The notes: generated from the sequence alone by a model not told the origin. Shown: positions 43,550 through 53,941, numbered from the stretch's first letter. The stretch is 64,000 bases of DNA from Megaleporinus macrocephalus (GCA_021613375.1 CM038727.1:8065942-8129941); one strand, 5' to 3'. Translations and numbers: made by a program.

Positions 43550-44320
43550 TGAAATAGATCCCTAATGCCCACCCACTGACCGAGTAATGAGTGCTGATAG
43601 AGTGATCAGGCCGGAGCTGGATTCCCCACAAATGAATGCTAATGAGCTCTGAGCCCAGGGCAGAAACTCTGGCTCTCTGTCCTGACAAATCACTCCCTAA
43701 AGACTCCCCAGAGAGGAGTCAGAGGGAAGGAGGAGAGCGCAAGAGAGAGAAACGGAGGGAAGAAAATAAAGGGAATAAGTCCAGTGAGCTCAGCTGGCCT
43801 TATCAGTGAAGCCACATACCAGAGTAACATGTTGCCGGGCAGCACCAGGCCCCGCTGACGCTGTCACAGATCTGATGAGCTCGGCCTCCTGAATCTGAGC
43901 GCTGTAGCTCCTGATGGTGTGATTGTGGATGGAATAAAAGGAAAAGCTAATGTTGGTTTAGGTCTATCTATAAACGACTGCTCTGAGATTCTTTCATGAC
44001 GTATAATATAACAGACGTATCTAGAGCTAGTCTCAATCAGCTCCAGCCAGAAGTGGAAGCTGAAAACAAACAAACACAGACAGAATGTGTTGGTGCTCTG
44101 ATGTACGTCGCGCTGACAGATTCTCAGCTAAGGGCGCCAGAATGTCTAATTGCGGCTGGACTGCTGTTTTATTCCGTAACTGTGGTTAACCAGATCTGTT
44201 CATTAACTAAATACCAAAATGACTCCCAATCCATAATTCAGACTGAGCTTCGTGAGGCTACAGTTCGGCTCAGGCAGGGTTTTAGCAGGGTACAGCTGGA
44301 GTTGAGCAGGATTGTGTTGG
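43550..44320. other. Intron sequence, no feature recognised
   Basis: No in-window repeat or exon is seen. An open frame at 43996-44331 ends at the edge of the 32-bp array and has no family resemblance. Confidence 0.4.
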
Positions 44321-44324
44321 TGTT

Positions 44325-45575
44325 GGGGTAGAATTTTGTTGGGCTAGTTTTAAGTTGGGACATAATTTTGTTTGAATAGATTTTGTTTGGCTAAAATTGG
44401 GTTTGGACATAATTTTGTTGGGCTAATTTTAGTTTTGGACATAATTTCTTTGGGGGGATAATTTTAGTTTTGGACCATTTTTTGGGGTAATTTTGAGAAT
44501 GGACATAATTTTGATGGGCTTATTTTGGGTTTGGACATAATTTTGATGGGCTAATTTTGAGTTTGGACAGAATTTTTTTGGGCTAATTTTGGGTTTGGAC
44601 AGAATTTAGTTGGGCTAATTTTGAGTTTGGACATAATTTAATTGGGCTAATTTTGAGTTTGGATATAATTTAGTTGGGCTAATTTTGGTTGGATAGAATT
44701 TTGTTGGGCTAATTTTGAGTTTGTATATAATTTTGTTGGGCTAATTTTGAGTTTGGATATGATTTTGTTGAGCTAATTTTGAGAATGGATATAATTTTGT
44801 TGGGCTAATTTTAAGTTTGGCAAAAATTTTGTTGGGCTAATTTTGAGTTTGGACATAATTTTGTTGGGCTAATTTTGAGTTTGGATATAATATTGTTGGG
44901 CTTATTTTGAGTTTGGACATAATTTTGTTGGGCTAATTTTGAGTTTGGCCAAAAGTTTGTTGGGCTAATTTTGAGTTTGGATATAATTTTGTTGAGCTAA
45001 TTTTGAGAATGGATATAATTTTGTTGGGCTAATTTTGAGTTTAGCCAAAATTTTGTTGGGCTTATTTTGAGTTTGGATATAATTTTGTTGGGCTAATTTT
45101 GAGTTTGGATATAATTTTGTTGGGTTAATTTTGGGTTTGGACATAATTTTGATGGGCTAATTTTGAGTTTGGCCAAAATTTTGTTGGGCTAATTTTGAGT
45201 TTGGATATAATTTTGTTGGGCTAATTTTGAGTTTGGATATAATTTTGTTGGGCTAATTTTGAGTTTGGATATAATTTTGTTGGGCTAATTTGGAGTTTGG
45301 ATATAATTTTGTTGGGCTAATTTTGAGTTTGGATATAATTTTGTTGGGCTAATTTTGAGTTTGGATATAATTTTGTTGGGCTAATTTTGAGTTTGGATAT
45401 AATTTTGTTGGGCTAATTTTGAGTTTGGATATAATTTTGTTGGGCTAATTTGGAGTTTGGATATAATTTTGTTGGGCTAATTTTGAGTTTGGATATAATT
45501 TTGTTGGGCTTATTTTGAGTTTGGATATAATTTTGTCGGGCTAATTTTGAGTTTGGATATAATTTGGTTGACTGT
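44325..45575. repeat. 1.25-kb minisatellite, 32-bp unit, about 38 copies
   Basis: The unit reads 'gggctaattttgagtttgga' plus 'tataattttgtt'. Units are diverged on the left and nearly uniform at about 45180-45540, which suggests the right part expanded most recently. Confidence 0.95.
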
Positions 45576-45733
45576 ATTGAATACAGTCACTTTTGGACAG
45601 TACTGTGATGCTAATTTTGGACAGAATTCTAAACTTGGTACTGTAATCTGAACAGAAGTCATTTCAGGCGCAGTTAAAGCCTCCTTTATTTCAGACCTCT
45701 GGTCCTGACTGCACTTTGTGTACTGCTCCTCAG

Positions 45734-45805
45734 AGAAAAAGCCGGAGGTTAAAAAGGTTCCCCCTGAGCGGCCGGAGACCCTTCCACAGCGAGCGGAGGA
45801 GAAAG
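45734..45805 (+). CDS. sh3kbp1: sh3kbp1 exon 9 of window: PPERPE linker
   Basis: The acceptor is tgctcctcag|ag and the donor is aaag|gtagcc; both boundaries are phase 1. It encodes EKKPEVKKVPPERPETLPQR AEEK, close to the family segment with IPPERPE and EEK. It lies about 160 bp beyond the end of a 1.2 kb array of 32-bp repeats. Confidence 0.92.
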
Positions 45806-46184
45806 GTAGCCCAGCTTAGGAAGCAACATCAGCTTAGCACTGCTTATAACCGCTTCTCTTCCTTCTGACTGCCCGTCTTCATGCTGCCTGCTTAACTGTG
45901 TGTGTGTGTGTGTGTGTGTGAGTCTGAGAGTGTGTGAGAGAGTGTGTGTGTGAGAGAGTGTGTGAGTGAGAGACTCGTACTTCCCTGATGTAGAAAGCAG
46001 AGTTCTGGTATAGCTCTTACATGTGTTTCCTTTCCTGTTTGATCTGTTCTCATCAAACCACAAACAGAACTTCTAGCTGCACTGCTGCTGCGCTCACTGA
46101 ACTTCTTCCCCTTCAGAGACTCTATCACCTTATTACAGTGATGAAGGTTCTGATGATGATGATGATGATGATTATTATGTGTAG

Positions 46185-46344
46185 GTGAAGATATAAAGTC
46201 GTCAGAGCTCCAGAAGCCAGCGTTGCCTGCTGTTCCTCCCAAGAAGCCTTTGCCCCCAAAGAACAACAACTCTATGAATCGTCCGTCTTCACTGCCCCCT
46301 AAACGACCCGAGCGGCCTGAGAGACCAGTTGTGCCCAGCATCCA
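46185..46344 (+). CDS. sh3kbp1: sh3kbp1 exon 10 of window: second and third proline-rich clusters
   Basis: The acceptor is ttattatgtgtag|gt and the donor is atcca|gtcagt, phase 2. It encodes [18 protein letters not shown] and then [18 protein letters not shown], matching the family's VPAIPPKKPRPPK and LPPRRPERPV blocks. Both clusters are class II-like SH3 ligands with basic flanks. The RPERPERP step is a duplicated RPE relative to human RPERP. The exon is preceded by a short (GAT)n run. Confidence 0.93.
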
Positions 46345-46349
46345 GTCAG

Positions 46350-46505
46350 TCTTGCACTCACTCACTCACTGACTCACTCACTCACTAATTCCCTCATTTA
46401 CTCACTCACTCACTGACTCACTCACTAATTCCCTCATTTACTCACTCACTAATTCCCTCACTCACTCACTAATTCACTCACTCACTAATTCACTCATTTA
46501 CTCAC
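46350..46505. repeat. (ACTC)n with 'actaattccctcattt' steps
   Basis: It starts a few bases after the donor at 46344/46345 and extends about 155 bp as a complex tetranucleotide array. Confidence 0.9.
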
Positions 46506-46616
46506 TCAACGATATACAAAGGCCTTTTATATTCATCCTGGTTGGAATGTTAGTCTATTATTGACCAGGGGAGCTCAAACTTCAGCACAAAACCATATAC
46601 CAAATACACAGTGGGT

Positions 46617-47210
46617 CTGTCTCAAACCCTAGTGAGTGTCTAAGTAGGCTGTCTAGGTAGCAGCTGTGTAAGTAGCAGTGTTCTCTCCTCATCTCTCCTC
46701 ATAAAACAGATCACTGAGACGCTCTAGTTAGAGAGAGACTGCGTCACGGCTTGTTCCCGCCCACTGCAGCACGCCACCGGTGGTTTAGCTGGTTGCTAAG
46801 TTACCAGCTGGCTTCCAAAACAATAGCCCGAGGCTTAAAAATCCGCTAGCCTAAATGCTAATGTCTCGAGTATAAAACAGTAAATGGTGAAGGACTCGTT
46901 ACAGAGTTGATAATAAAATACTGTTTTGTGTGATTATATGACCAGAAACACATTAAAACTCCAGAGAGAATCAAAATAACTCACATTTTAAAACCACTTC
47001 ACTGCTTGTAGATTAGCCTGTGTTGCATCATGGGATTGTCTTAGCGGCTGAGGAAGCGTTCAATGCTTCCTTAAAATCAGGTCTAAATAAGGTTTCTCAG
47101 TAGGCAGCATGTTTAAGGTATGTAAGTATTGGGACAGTCTACATGTCGGGAGCGCATACTATGATGTAAAATGCTGCCTATGTAGGAGCTCACTAGGATT
47201 TGAGACTCAC
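46617..47210 (-). mobile_element. ~590-bp MITE (family M), copy 2
   Basis: It is the reverse complement of 4158-4746 over its length: for example 'ggttgctaagttaccagctg' here against 'ggtaacttagcaaccagc' there. It fills most of the 938-bp intron between exons at 46185 and 47283. Confidence 0.85.
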
Positions 47211-47282
47211 ACTAAGTCAATACCTAATCCATTACATCACCTGCATATATAAACTCCCAGCCATGTCTTGTTGGCCACGCAG

Positions 47283-47341
47283 GTGCGATAGTCCCGGTGT
47301 AGCTCCGGATCGGACCTTCTCAGACAAATCCAACGATATAG
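47283..47341 (+). CDS. sh3kbp1: sh3kbp1 exon 11 of window: Ser/Asp linker
   Basis: The acceptor is ggccacgcag|g and the donor is atag|gtgagt. Phases 2 in and 1 out agree with the neighbours. It encodes CDSPGVAPDRTFSDKSNDI, which aligns with the end of the human segment ...LSDRSNDI. The stretch is shorter than the human one, consistent with a fast-evolving disordered linker. Neither frame shift nor internal stop is present. Confidence 0.88.
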
Positions 47342-47584
47342 GTGAGTAAACGAAATGAATCTCTGGCAAAAGCATACTGTGTGTCCATTAAACTCCGTCC
47401 TCCACCGAAGATCACGTCACTGTCTCCGTAACTCAGTTCCACTTATAGCTGGTGCCATTGCGTGTGTACAGTGTGACGCGTGGGGTGCTGTTGATTTTCT
47501 CTGTCGGTAACGCTGGGTGGTATCTATGTGCTATGTCTGTGTGGTCCCGTGCCTGTACGTATGCCTGTGTCCGCTGGGTGGAAG

Positions 47585-47694
47585 ATGTGGAAGACTTCGA
47601 CTGCATCGTCTCGTCCACAGAGAAGCTGAACCACCCCACGGCGTCCAGACCCCGCGTGATGGACCGCCGGCCGCGCTCGCAGATCTTCACGTCC
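47585..47694 (+). CDS. sh3kbp1: sh3kbp1 exon 12 of window: capping-protein-interaction motif
   Basis: It encodes DVEDFDCIVSSTEKLNHPTA and SRPRVMDRRPRSQIFTS, ending at tcc|gtgagt in phase 0. The residues L-x-H-x-T-x-x-R-P followed by a downstream P fit the CPI motif (LxHxTxxRPK(x)6P) by which CIN85 and CD2AP bind the actin capping protein; here the K is R. The acceptor gtggaag|at has almost no polypyrimidine tract. A better-looking AG inside the exon (cgtccacag|ag at 47620/47621) keeps the frame and would drop 12 codons. Confidence 0.9.
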
Positions 47695-47948
47695 GTGAGT
47701 AACCGTGCGACGGATCCCGCTCTCACAGGCTGCCGCTCGCACACATGCTGGCTTTTCTTTCGTTTCATTTTTTGTTTAAAGAGTGGTTGTGGGAATAGTT
47801 GGTGAAAAAAAAAAAAAGTTCTTACATGGACTGGAAGGCTGGGACCACCAATTAGCGTTAGTGTGTAAATCGTATACTTAAATGAAGCAGTTGGCTTTTG
47901 GGTAACTGTTAGAGATGCACAATGATATCGGAATCATCGATACCCTGG

Positions 47949-49142
47949 TACACTACATCGCCAAAAGTATTCGCTCGCCTGTCTTCACACATGTATGAAC
48001 TAGATTGACGTCCCATTCTTAATCTATAGGGTTTAATAAGATGTTGGCCCAACATTTGCAGCTATAACAGCTTCAACTCCTCTGATAAGGCTCTCCACAC
48101 GGTTTAGGAGTGTGTTTATGGGAATGTTTGACCGTTCTTCTAGAAGGGCATTGGTGAGGTCAGACATGTTGGACCAGAACGTCTGGCTTGCAGTCTCCTC
48201 TCTAATTCGTCCCAAAGGTGTTCTATCAGGTTGAGGTCAGGACTCTGTGCAGGCCAGTCAAGTTCTTCCACACCAAACTCGCTCCTCCATGTCTTTATGG
48301 AGCTGCTTTGTGCACTGGCCATATTGGAACAGGAAGGGTCCATCCCCAAACTGTCCCCACAAAGTTGGGAGCATGAAATTGTCCAGAGTCTTCTGATCTG
48401 CTGAAGCATTAAGAGTTCCATTCACTGGAACTGAGGGGCCGAGCCCATTTCCTGAAAAACTACCCCACACCATAACTTTACACTCGGCACAATGCAGTCA
48501 GATAGGAAGTGTTCTCCTAGCAACCGCCAAACCTAGACGCGTCCAATGGATTGCCAGACGGAGAAGTGTGATTGGTCACTCTAGAGAACACGTCTCCACT
48601 GCTCTAGAGTCCAGTGTTGGCGTGCTTTACACCACTGTATCCGATGCTCTGCATTGTTCTTCGACATATAAGACTTGGATGCAGCTGCTTGGTCATGGAG
48701 ACCCATTCCATGAAGCTCTCTACGCTCTGTTCTTGAGCTGATCTGAAGACCACATGAAGTTTGGAGGTCTGTAGTGATTGACTCTGTAGAAAGTTGGTGA
48801 ACTCTGTGCTCTACGCTCCTCAGCATCCGCTGACCCGCTCTGTCATTGTACGTGGCTACCACTTGGGGGCTGAGCTGCTGTGGTTCCCAAATCACTTCTA
48901 CTTTGTTATAACACCACTGACAGTCCACTGTGGAATATTTAGTAGTGAGAAAACTTCACCACTGAACTTGTTGTACAGGGGGCGTCCTATCACAGTACCA
49001 CTCTGGAGTTCACTGAGCTCCTGAGAGCGACCCACTCTTTCACTAATGTGTGTAGAAGCAGTCTGCATGACTAGGAGCTTGGTTTTATACACCTGTGGTC
49101 ATGGAAGAGATTGGGAGTGAATAGTTATGGCAGTATAGTGTA
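47949..49142 (-). mobile_element. Decayed Tc1-like DNA transposon with readable TIRs and TA target
   Basis: The left end 'tacactacatcgccaaaagt' and the right end, reverse complemented, 'tacactatactgccataact' form diverged terminal inverted repeats, each with an outer TA as expected for Tc1/mariner. Inside is a broken DDE transposase on the minus strand. Length about 1.19 kb. It sits in the 4.2-kb intron before the exon at 51852. Confidence 0.88.
48033..49092 (-). pseudogene. Tc1-like transposase pseudogene (DD34E family)
   Basis: Reading from 49092 down to 48033, fragments in different frames carry the N-terminal DNA-binding region (FSLLNIPQWTVSGVITK), the middle (IQWCKARQHWTLEQWRRVL), the region VWGSFSGNGLGP, the catalytic-Glu motif SPDLNLIEHLWDELERRL, and the C-terminus (NALLEERSNIPINTLLN). 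At least three frameshifts break it. The second catalytic Asp appears lost: the usual FQHD-type motif reads FQYGQ. It cannot encode an active enzyme. Confidence 0.88.
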
Positions 49143-49430
49143 CATTTGCTTTGTATTTGCAGTTGATTTAAATAGGAAAATGTTGAGTGACGTGCTTTGA
49201 CATGTTGAGGAAGCGAGCAGTGCTGGTGTTGTGCTGAATCCAGACTCTCCAGCAAAATGCGACTTCCCCTCACATGCATACATGCCACGCAGGCGCATGC
49301 AGAGACGCTGACGTCGTGCTGGTGTGAGTGGATCAGACACTCTGTTAGACACTAGATGTAAAGTCGGAGACAGTAGCTCATCTGTTGCTGCACAGTGTGT
49401 GTTGATCATTCTCTAGTCTTATTCATCAGT

Positions 49431-50289
49431 GCCTACGTTTACATGCAGCCCGATAATCTGTTAATAATCAGACTAATAGCTCAATCGGAAGAGAATACGT
49501 CCATGTATACACCCCCATCTGAATAGACTAGTCCGATTGAGGTCATTCAGATTACAGTTTCTATCCGATTGAAGGAGGTGGGTAATCCCATAAATAATCA
49601 GTTTAATAGAAGAATAATAGTCGCATGTAAACGCCTGTATCTGATTACATTCCCAATCGGAAAGTTTAAATACGCTCTGCACATGTACAGTGGACACAGA
49701 GGACGTTTCAACATGGCGGGAGGAGAGACTGGTCTTCAGAGGAGACACAGTTCATGCTTCAAACTTTAAAAGATTTAAAAACATTTCGCAGGATGGACGA
49801 CGGTAAAGTTCGCAATACGAGCTGTTCAGAGAGTACATGAGTAAATGAACGACGGTGGGTTTACACGAACTATAGAGCAAATTAAAAACAGGACGTTTCT
49901 CAGATCTGATTATTACAGAGCTAAAAACCTGAACGGTGAAAGCAGCTCTGATCCACTGCCCCGTTTTACTAAATTCTGGATGAAGTCTCGGGAGATCGAC
50001 TCCTCGCTAACACGGATAAAGCAGTTAAAAACACGAGCACGCTAACTGAAACCTCAGGTAACATACTTCTGTTGGTCTTGCTCGATGCTCGTTGTCATGG
50101 CAACGTTTACACCAAGTTGTACTCTATGCATGCGCGTAATGTTGGCTCTGATTGCTTGTAGTGTGCATGTAAACTGAGATTTCCCATCAGAGTGTTGAGT
50201 AGAGTGAGCATATAAACATCCCCATCTTAATCTAGAATCGGAATAAATTCAATCGGATTAGAGAAAATCTCTACAAGTAAACGTAGCCA
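49431..50289 (+). mobile_element. Harbinger-like element, left arm of a palindrome
   Basis: Ends 'gcctacgtttacatgcag' and 'gtaaacgtagcc' are terminal inverted repeats. The interior has a fragment NDGGFTRTIEQIKNRTFLRS (about 49848-49907) reminiscent of the Myb/SANT-like DNA-binding protein carried by PIF/Harbinger elements. The copy is nonautonomous; no transposase is seen. Confidence 0.65.
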
Positions 50290-50364
50290 GTGGTCACAGG
50301 ACGCCGCCCACAGGACACTGTTGTCTGAATGTTGGTGGACGATTCCCAGTCCAGCAGTGACACT

Positions 50365-51219
50365 GGCTATGTTCACATGCAGAGATTTTCTCCAATCCGA
50401 TTGAGTTCATTCTGATTCTGGATTAAGACGGAGGTGTTTATATGCTCACTCTACTCAACAATCTGATGAAAATCTCAGTTTACATGCACACTACAAGCAA
50501 CTGGATCCAAAATTACACGCATGAGTAGAGTACAACTTGGTGTAAACGTTACCATGACAACGAGTGTGAGGCAGAGTGAGTTTTCATTTGACGCTCGTGT
50601 TTTTGATTGCTTTAAAATGACGGCAGACTCAGAAAAACACCTCACATGTACTTATTAAAGAAGGGACGAAGGGAAGACGTCACGTCCTGCAACACTGTTT
50701 TCATCCGTGTTAGCTTTGGGTCGATCTCCCGTGAATTCATCCATAATTTAGTAAAACAGGACAGTGGACGGAGTGGAGCCGCTTTCACTGTTCAGCTTTT
50801 TAGCTCTGTATTAATCCGATCTGAGAAACGTCCTGTTTTTAATTTGCTCTATAGTTCGTGTAAACCCACCGTCGTTCATTTGCTCATATACTCTCTGAAC
50901 AGCTCGTATTGTGAGCTTTACGGCCGTCCATCCTGCTAACTGTTTTTAAATCTTTTAAGGTTTGAAGCAAACTGCACATGCACAGAACGTACTTAAACTT
51001 TCCGATTGGGAATGTAATCGGATACAGTCGGATTTACATGACTATTATTCTTCTATTAAACTGACTATTTATGGATTACCCACCTCCTTCAATCAGATAG
51101 AAACTGTAATCTGAATGACCTTAATCGGACTAGTCTATTCGGATTGACGTGTATACATGGATGTATTCTCTTCTGATTGAGCTATTAGTCTGATTATCAG
51201 GCTGCATGTAAACGTAGCC
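50365..51219 (-). mobile_element. Harbinger-like element, right arm of a palindrome
   Basis: It is the reverse complement of 49431-50289 over most of its length, separated from it by a 75-bp spacer. Ends 'ggctatgttcacatgcag' and 'gcatgtaaacgtagcc' repeat the same terminal sequence. Confidence 0.7.
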
Positions 51220-51221
51220 AC

Positions 51222-51518
51222 TGAGGGGTTTAAACACTCCAGCAGCAGCACTGCTGTGTCTGATCCACTCACACCACCACAACACACTCACTAACACATC
51301 ACCATATTGTCAGTGTCACTGCAGGGCTGAGAATGACCCACCTCCCTAATAGTACCAGCTCTGTGGTGGTCTGACCATTGAAGAACAGAGTAATAAAGTA
51401 TACAGAGACTTAGATGAACTACAGTCTGTAAGTGTAGCTCCTGTATGGTCAGTGGAGCTGATATAGTGGACCATGTGTGAAGATAGCAGGAGGTTTTAAT
51501 GTTATGGTTGATCGGTGT
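51222..51518 (+). mobile_element. Tc1-type non-autonomous repeat D, right part
   Basis: It begins at 'tttaaacactccagcag' and ends at 'aatgttatggttgatcggtg', the known outer end of this common fish repeat. A piece of the same repeat in the other orientation occurs before the palindrome (about 49315-49340, 'gctggtgtgagtggatcaga'), so the palindrome may have landed inside it. Confidence 0.6.
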
Positions 51519-51851
51519 TTGTTGGTCCATTATTAATTTTCTATATCAAAGCTATATCAGCGTCACAGCTCCAGTACAGAGTAAAGAAGCCGACTAAACA
51601 TGTCCTGTCTGATTGATGAAAATTTGGATAAGAAGAAAATAAAAACGATCAATTCCTTTGATTTTTTTTTTTCACCAAGCTATTCCGGTGATGTGCCACG
51701 CTCGAGTGCTCACACACAGTAGATGTAATCAGCGATTGAAGTGTTTCAGCTCAAGCCTCCGAGGCCGCAAAGCATCTGCTGCGTCTGCAGGACGACATCG
51801 TCCCCTGTTCTGCCCCTCTGTAACCTTCTGCTCTCTATCTCTCCTCCTCAG

Positions 51852-52001
51852 TCCTCTCTCTCTAGTCCAGACCTCCTGGACTCCCCCTCTCCAGAGGAGG
51901 AGCGGAGAGAGAGAGAGAAGGGAAAGGAGGAGCAGGACTCATTCACTCCCAAATCTCTTGACAACTCCAGGAAGATGCCCAAGGCAGTACCTGTCATAAC
52001 A
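51852..52001 (+). CDS. sh3kbp1: sh3kbp1 exon 13 of window: SPDLLDSPSPEE acidic/Ser region
   Basis: The acceptor is ctctcctcctcag|tcc and the donor is aca|gtaagc; the exon is 50 codons in phase 0. It encodes SSLSSPDLLDSPSPEEERRE, a charged run, and ends RKMPKAVPVIT. It matches the human SSLSSPDIFDSPSPEED and KTSKTVTIS landmarks. The middle charged part (REREKGKEEQ) is not alignable with human and lies in a purine-rich (GAGA) stretch that may change length easily. Confidence 0.93.
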
Positions 52002-52267
52002 GTAAGCCCCCTTCCCCCCTCCCAGCACCCACCCTTTCCCCTTTCTTGTGTGCCCCTGACCTTTTGCATGCACATCCCTCATCCTACCACAAAGGGGCAC
52101 CCTAGACAACACACACACACACACGCACACTAATACACACAGAGACTGAGGCCCAACGGAGGGACTCAACACTGATGGTTAGACCAGCCAGAGCTGGGTT
52201 ACTCTGATGCTGCCTTCATGTGCTGATTGGGTGGTCCTGTTTCACCAGGACCTGCTGGGGGGTTAAA

Positions 52268-52485
52268 AGATTCTCTGTCCAAAGGAAAACATGCATCTCC
52301 ATTTTTGTTCATTCATATAATTTAAACACACTCCTAATATCCTGTCAAAGTTTTATGATGAATGGACCAATAGAAATGCTCCAAAATCACTTGAGGAAGA
52401 AATCTGGTTCCATTGACTTCCATTAAAAGCAAAGAAGGTTCTCTCCTGTAAAGTTACTGTTTTGGAGATACTGTCCTTCACTGTT
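52268..52485 (-). mobile_element. MITE (family T) copy
   Basis: It contains 'ctgtccaaaggaaaacatgc', 'gaatggaccaatagaaatgc', 'ctggttccattgacttcca' and 'gtaaagttactgttttggag'. Confidence 0.75.
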
Positions 52486-52522
52486 TGATATGCTAGCCAA
52501 AAAGAATATATATATATATATA

Positions 52523-53010
52523 TACACTACCGCTCAAAAGTTTAGGATCACTTTAGAATTCATTTTATGCAATTTTCATGCAATTCACAAATAATATTGT
52601 CCATTTCACAATTAATGTAAGTGTATCAGATGATTTTTAAAGAATATAAATGTTTGTATTAAAGTCTATTTTTGAGGCTTATTTTACATATAGTTCTATT
52701 ATAGTTCTATCAGCAATTCTCAGTCCTCTGTCTAAATCTCCTGGTACGACCACCAATCCAAGTTAAGGATGTTATTGGACTAATTGGTTGTTAGGACACT
52801 CTTGCTCAATTGTGATGCACAGCTGAAAAACATTCTACTAATAAGTGAGTATAAAAGGGAACAACATTCTAGGTTAGTTTAGTATCTGAAACATCAGCAG
52901 TTGATGGCTTGCTGATCGACTCAAAATGACCAGAAAGAAACAACTTTCTTTAGAGACCCGTCAGTCCATTGTTGTGTTAAGGAAGAAGATACTCCATTGA
53001 CAACATTTCA
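52523..53010 (+). mobile_element. Internally deleted Tc1-like element, + copy
   Basis: The left terminal repeat is 'tatacactaccgctcaaaag'. A 24-codon frame starts at the ATG at 52926 (MTRKKQLSLET) and stops at 52998-53000. It pairs with the minus-strand copy at 6129-6530. (TA)n flanks the element on both sides. Confidence 0.75.
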
Positions 53011-53030
53011 TATATATATATTTTTTTTCT

Positions 53031-53032
<2 letters not shown>

Positions 53033-53079
<47 letters not shown>
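53033..53079. repeat. (TA)n microsatellite
   Basis: A (TA)n tract right of the Tc1-like fragment, followed by 'cacctagaaaagtgtat', the reverse complement of which (near 53030) suggests a short flanking inverted repeat. Confidence 0.85.
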
Positions 53080-53080
<1 letters not shown>

Positions 53081-53149
53081 CTAGAAAAGTGTATGTCTTA
53101 AGCAATACAGCCTAAGCAATGCAAGGAACGAGGGAGGGATGAATAACCG

Positions 53150-53340
53150 ACAAGTAGAGGAGTGCGGGTCAGTGTGTTTGGGGATGTGCCCTGAGTGAGT
53201 ACATGCAGTTCGGTGGCTGTAGGTTCAATAAAACCATAATGTTTGGGTGCGCTTGAAAATGAATGGGACTCTATGGGGAAAGAAACAAACAGATGAGTGC
53301 AGTCATGGTCGGGGGTCTGCCCTGAGTCAGTGTATGTGAA
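53150..53340 (-). repeat. Dispersed repeat C, inverted copy
   Basis: It reads 'tgccctgagtgagtacatgc' and 'aaccataatgtttgggtg', the inverse of 24960-25080, and then continues further into a second 'tgccctgagtcag' copy. Confidence 0.65.
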
Positions 53341-53714
53341 ACGGTGTCTAATAACAATGTATTTGCAAAGCTACACGCAGCCATAATCACAAACCCACCA
53401 CTAACGTTAGCCAGTTGATCTACTTTTCTATTCTTATTGATTTTGGTGTTCGGCTAACGTTTTCCTCTGTTCCAAAAGTGAACATAATGCGAGCAGATGT
53501 TTGCGATTCTGCTAAACGTTAGGTTAGGACCTCCCCTATGATGGTGGGGTATGGCTTAGTAGCACGGCTAGTATCAGGCCTGGTGGTTATAACCTGAAAG
53601 GAGGTCCAACATGAACTTGATCATCCCGACAGCACATGAAGACAGCACGAGAGCAAGTGTGTAGCTGTTTATGAACAACCTGATGTTCTAATCTCTGTGG
53701 ATATTCATCTACAG

Positions 53715-53941
53715 GTCCCTGAGAAGAGCTCCCTTCCTCCCAAGCCCTCAGCCCTCCCCTCGTCTTCCGGACCCAGTGTGGCTCCCCTCCACCCGCCGCA
53801 GTCTGGCAGCGCTGCCCTCAGGCCTCACTCCCCCTCCATGGAGGCCAAGGGGAAGGGGGAGCAGGGCTCCACGCTGGACGAGTTAAAAACCCAGCTCAGA
53901 GAGCTGCGGGCCACTGTGGAGCTGATGAAAAGCCAGCACAA
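53715..53941 (+). CDS. sh3kbp1: sh3kbp1 exon 14 of window: Pro/Ser region and start of coiled coil
   Basis: The acceptor is catctacag|gtc and the donor is cacaa|gtatgg, phase 2. It begins VPEKSSLPPKPSALPSSSGP, carries a Pro/Ser-rich low-complexity stretch, and ends with LDELKTQLRELRATVELMKS followed by QH. The last part has leucines in heptad spacing and corresponds to the human EELRTQVRELRSIIETMKDQ, the start of the C-terminal coiled coil used for self-association and lipid contact. It is the longest coding exon in the window (227 nt). Confidence 0.95.

Noticed and set aside
47433..47768. Minus-strand open frame of 111 codons
   Set aside because: It lies antisense to the sh3kbp1 exon at 47585-47694, a shadow of a GC-richer coding exon.
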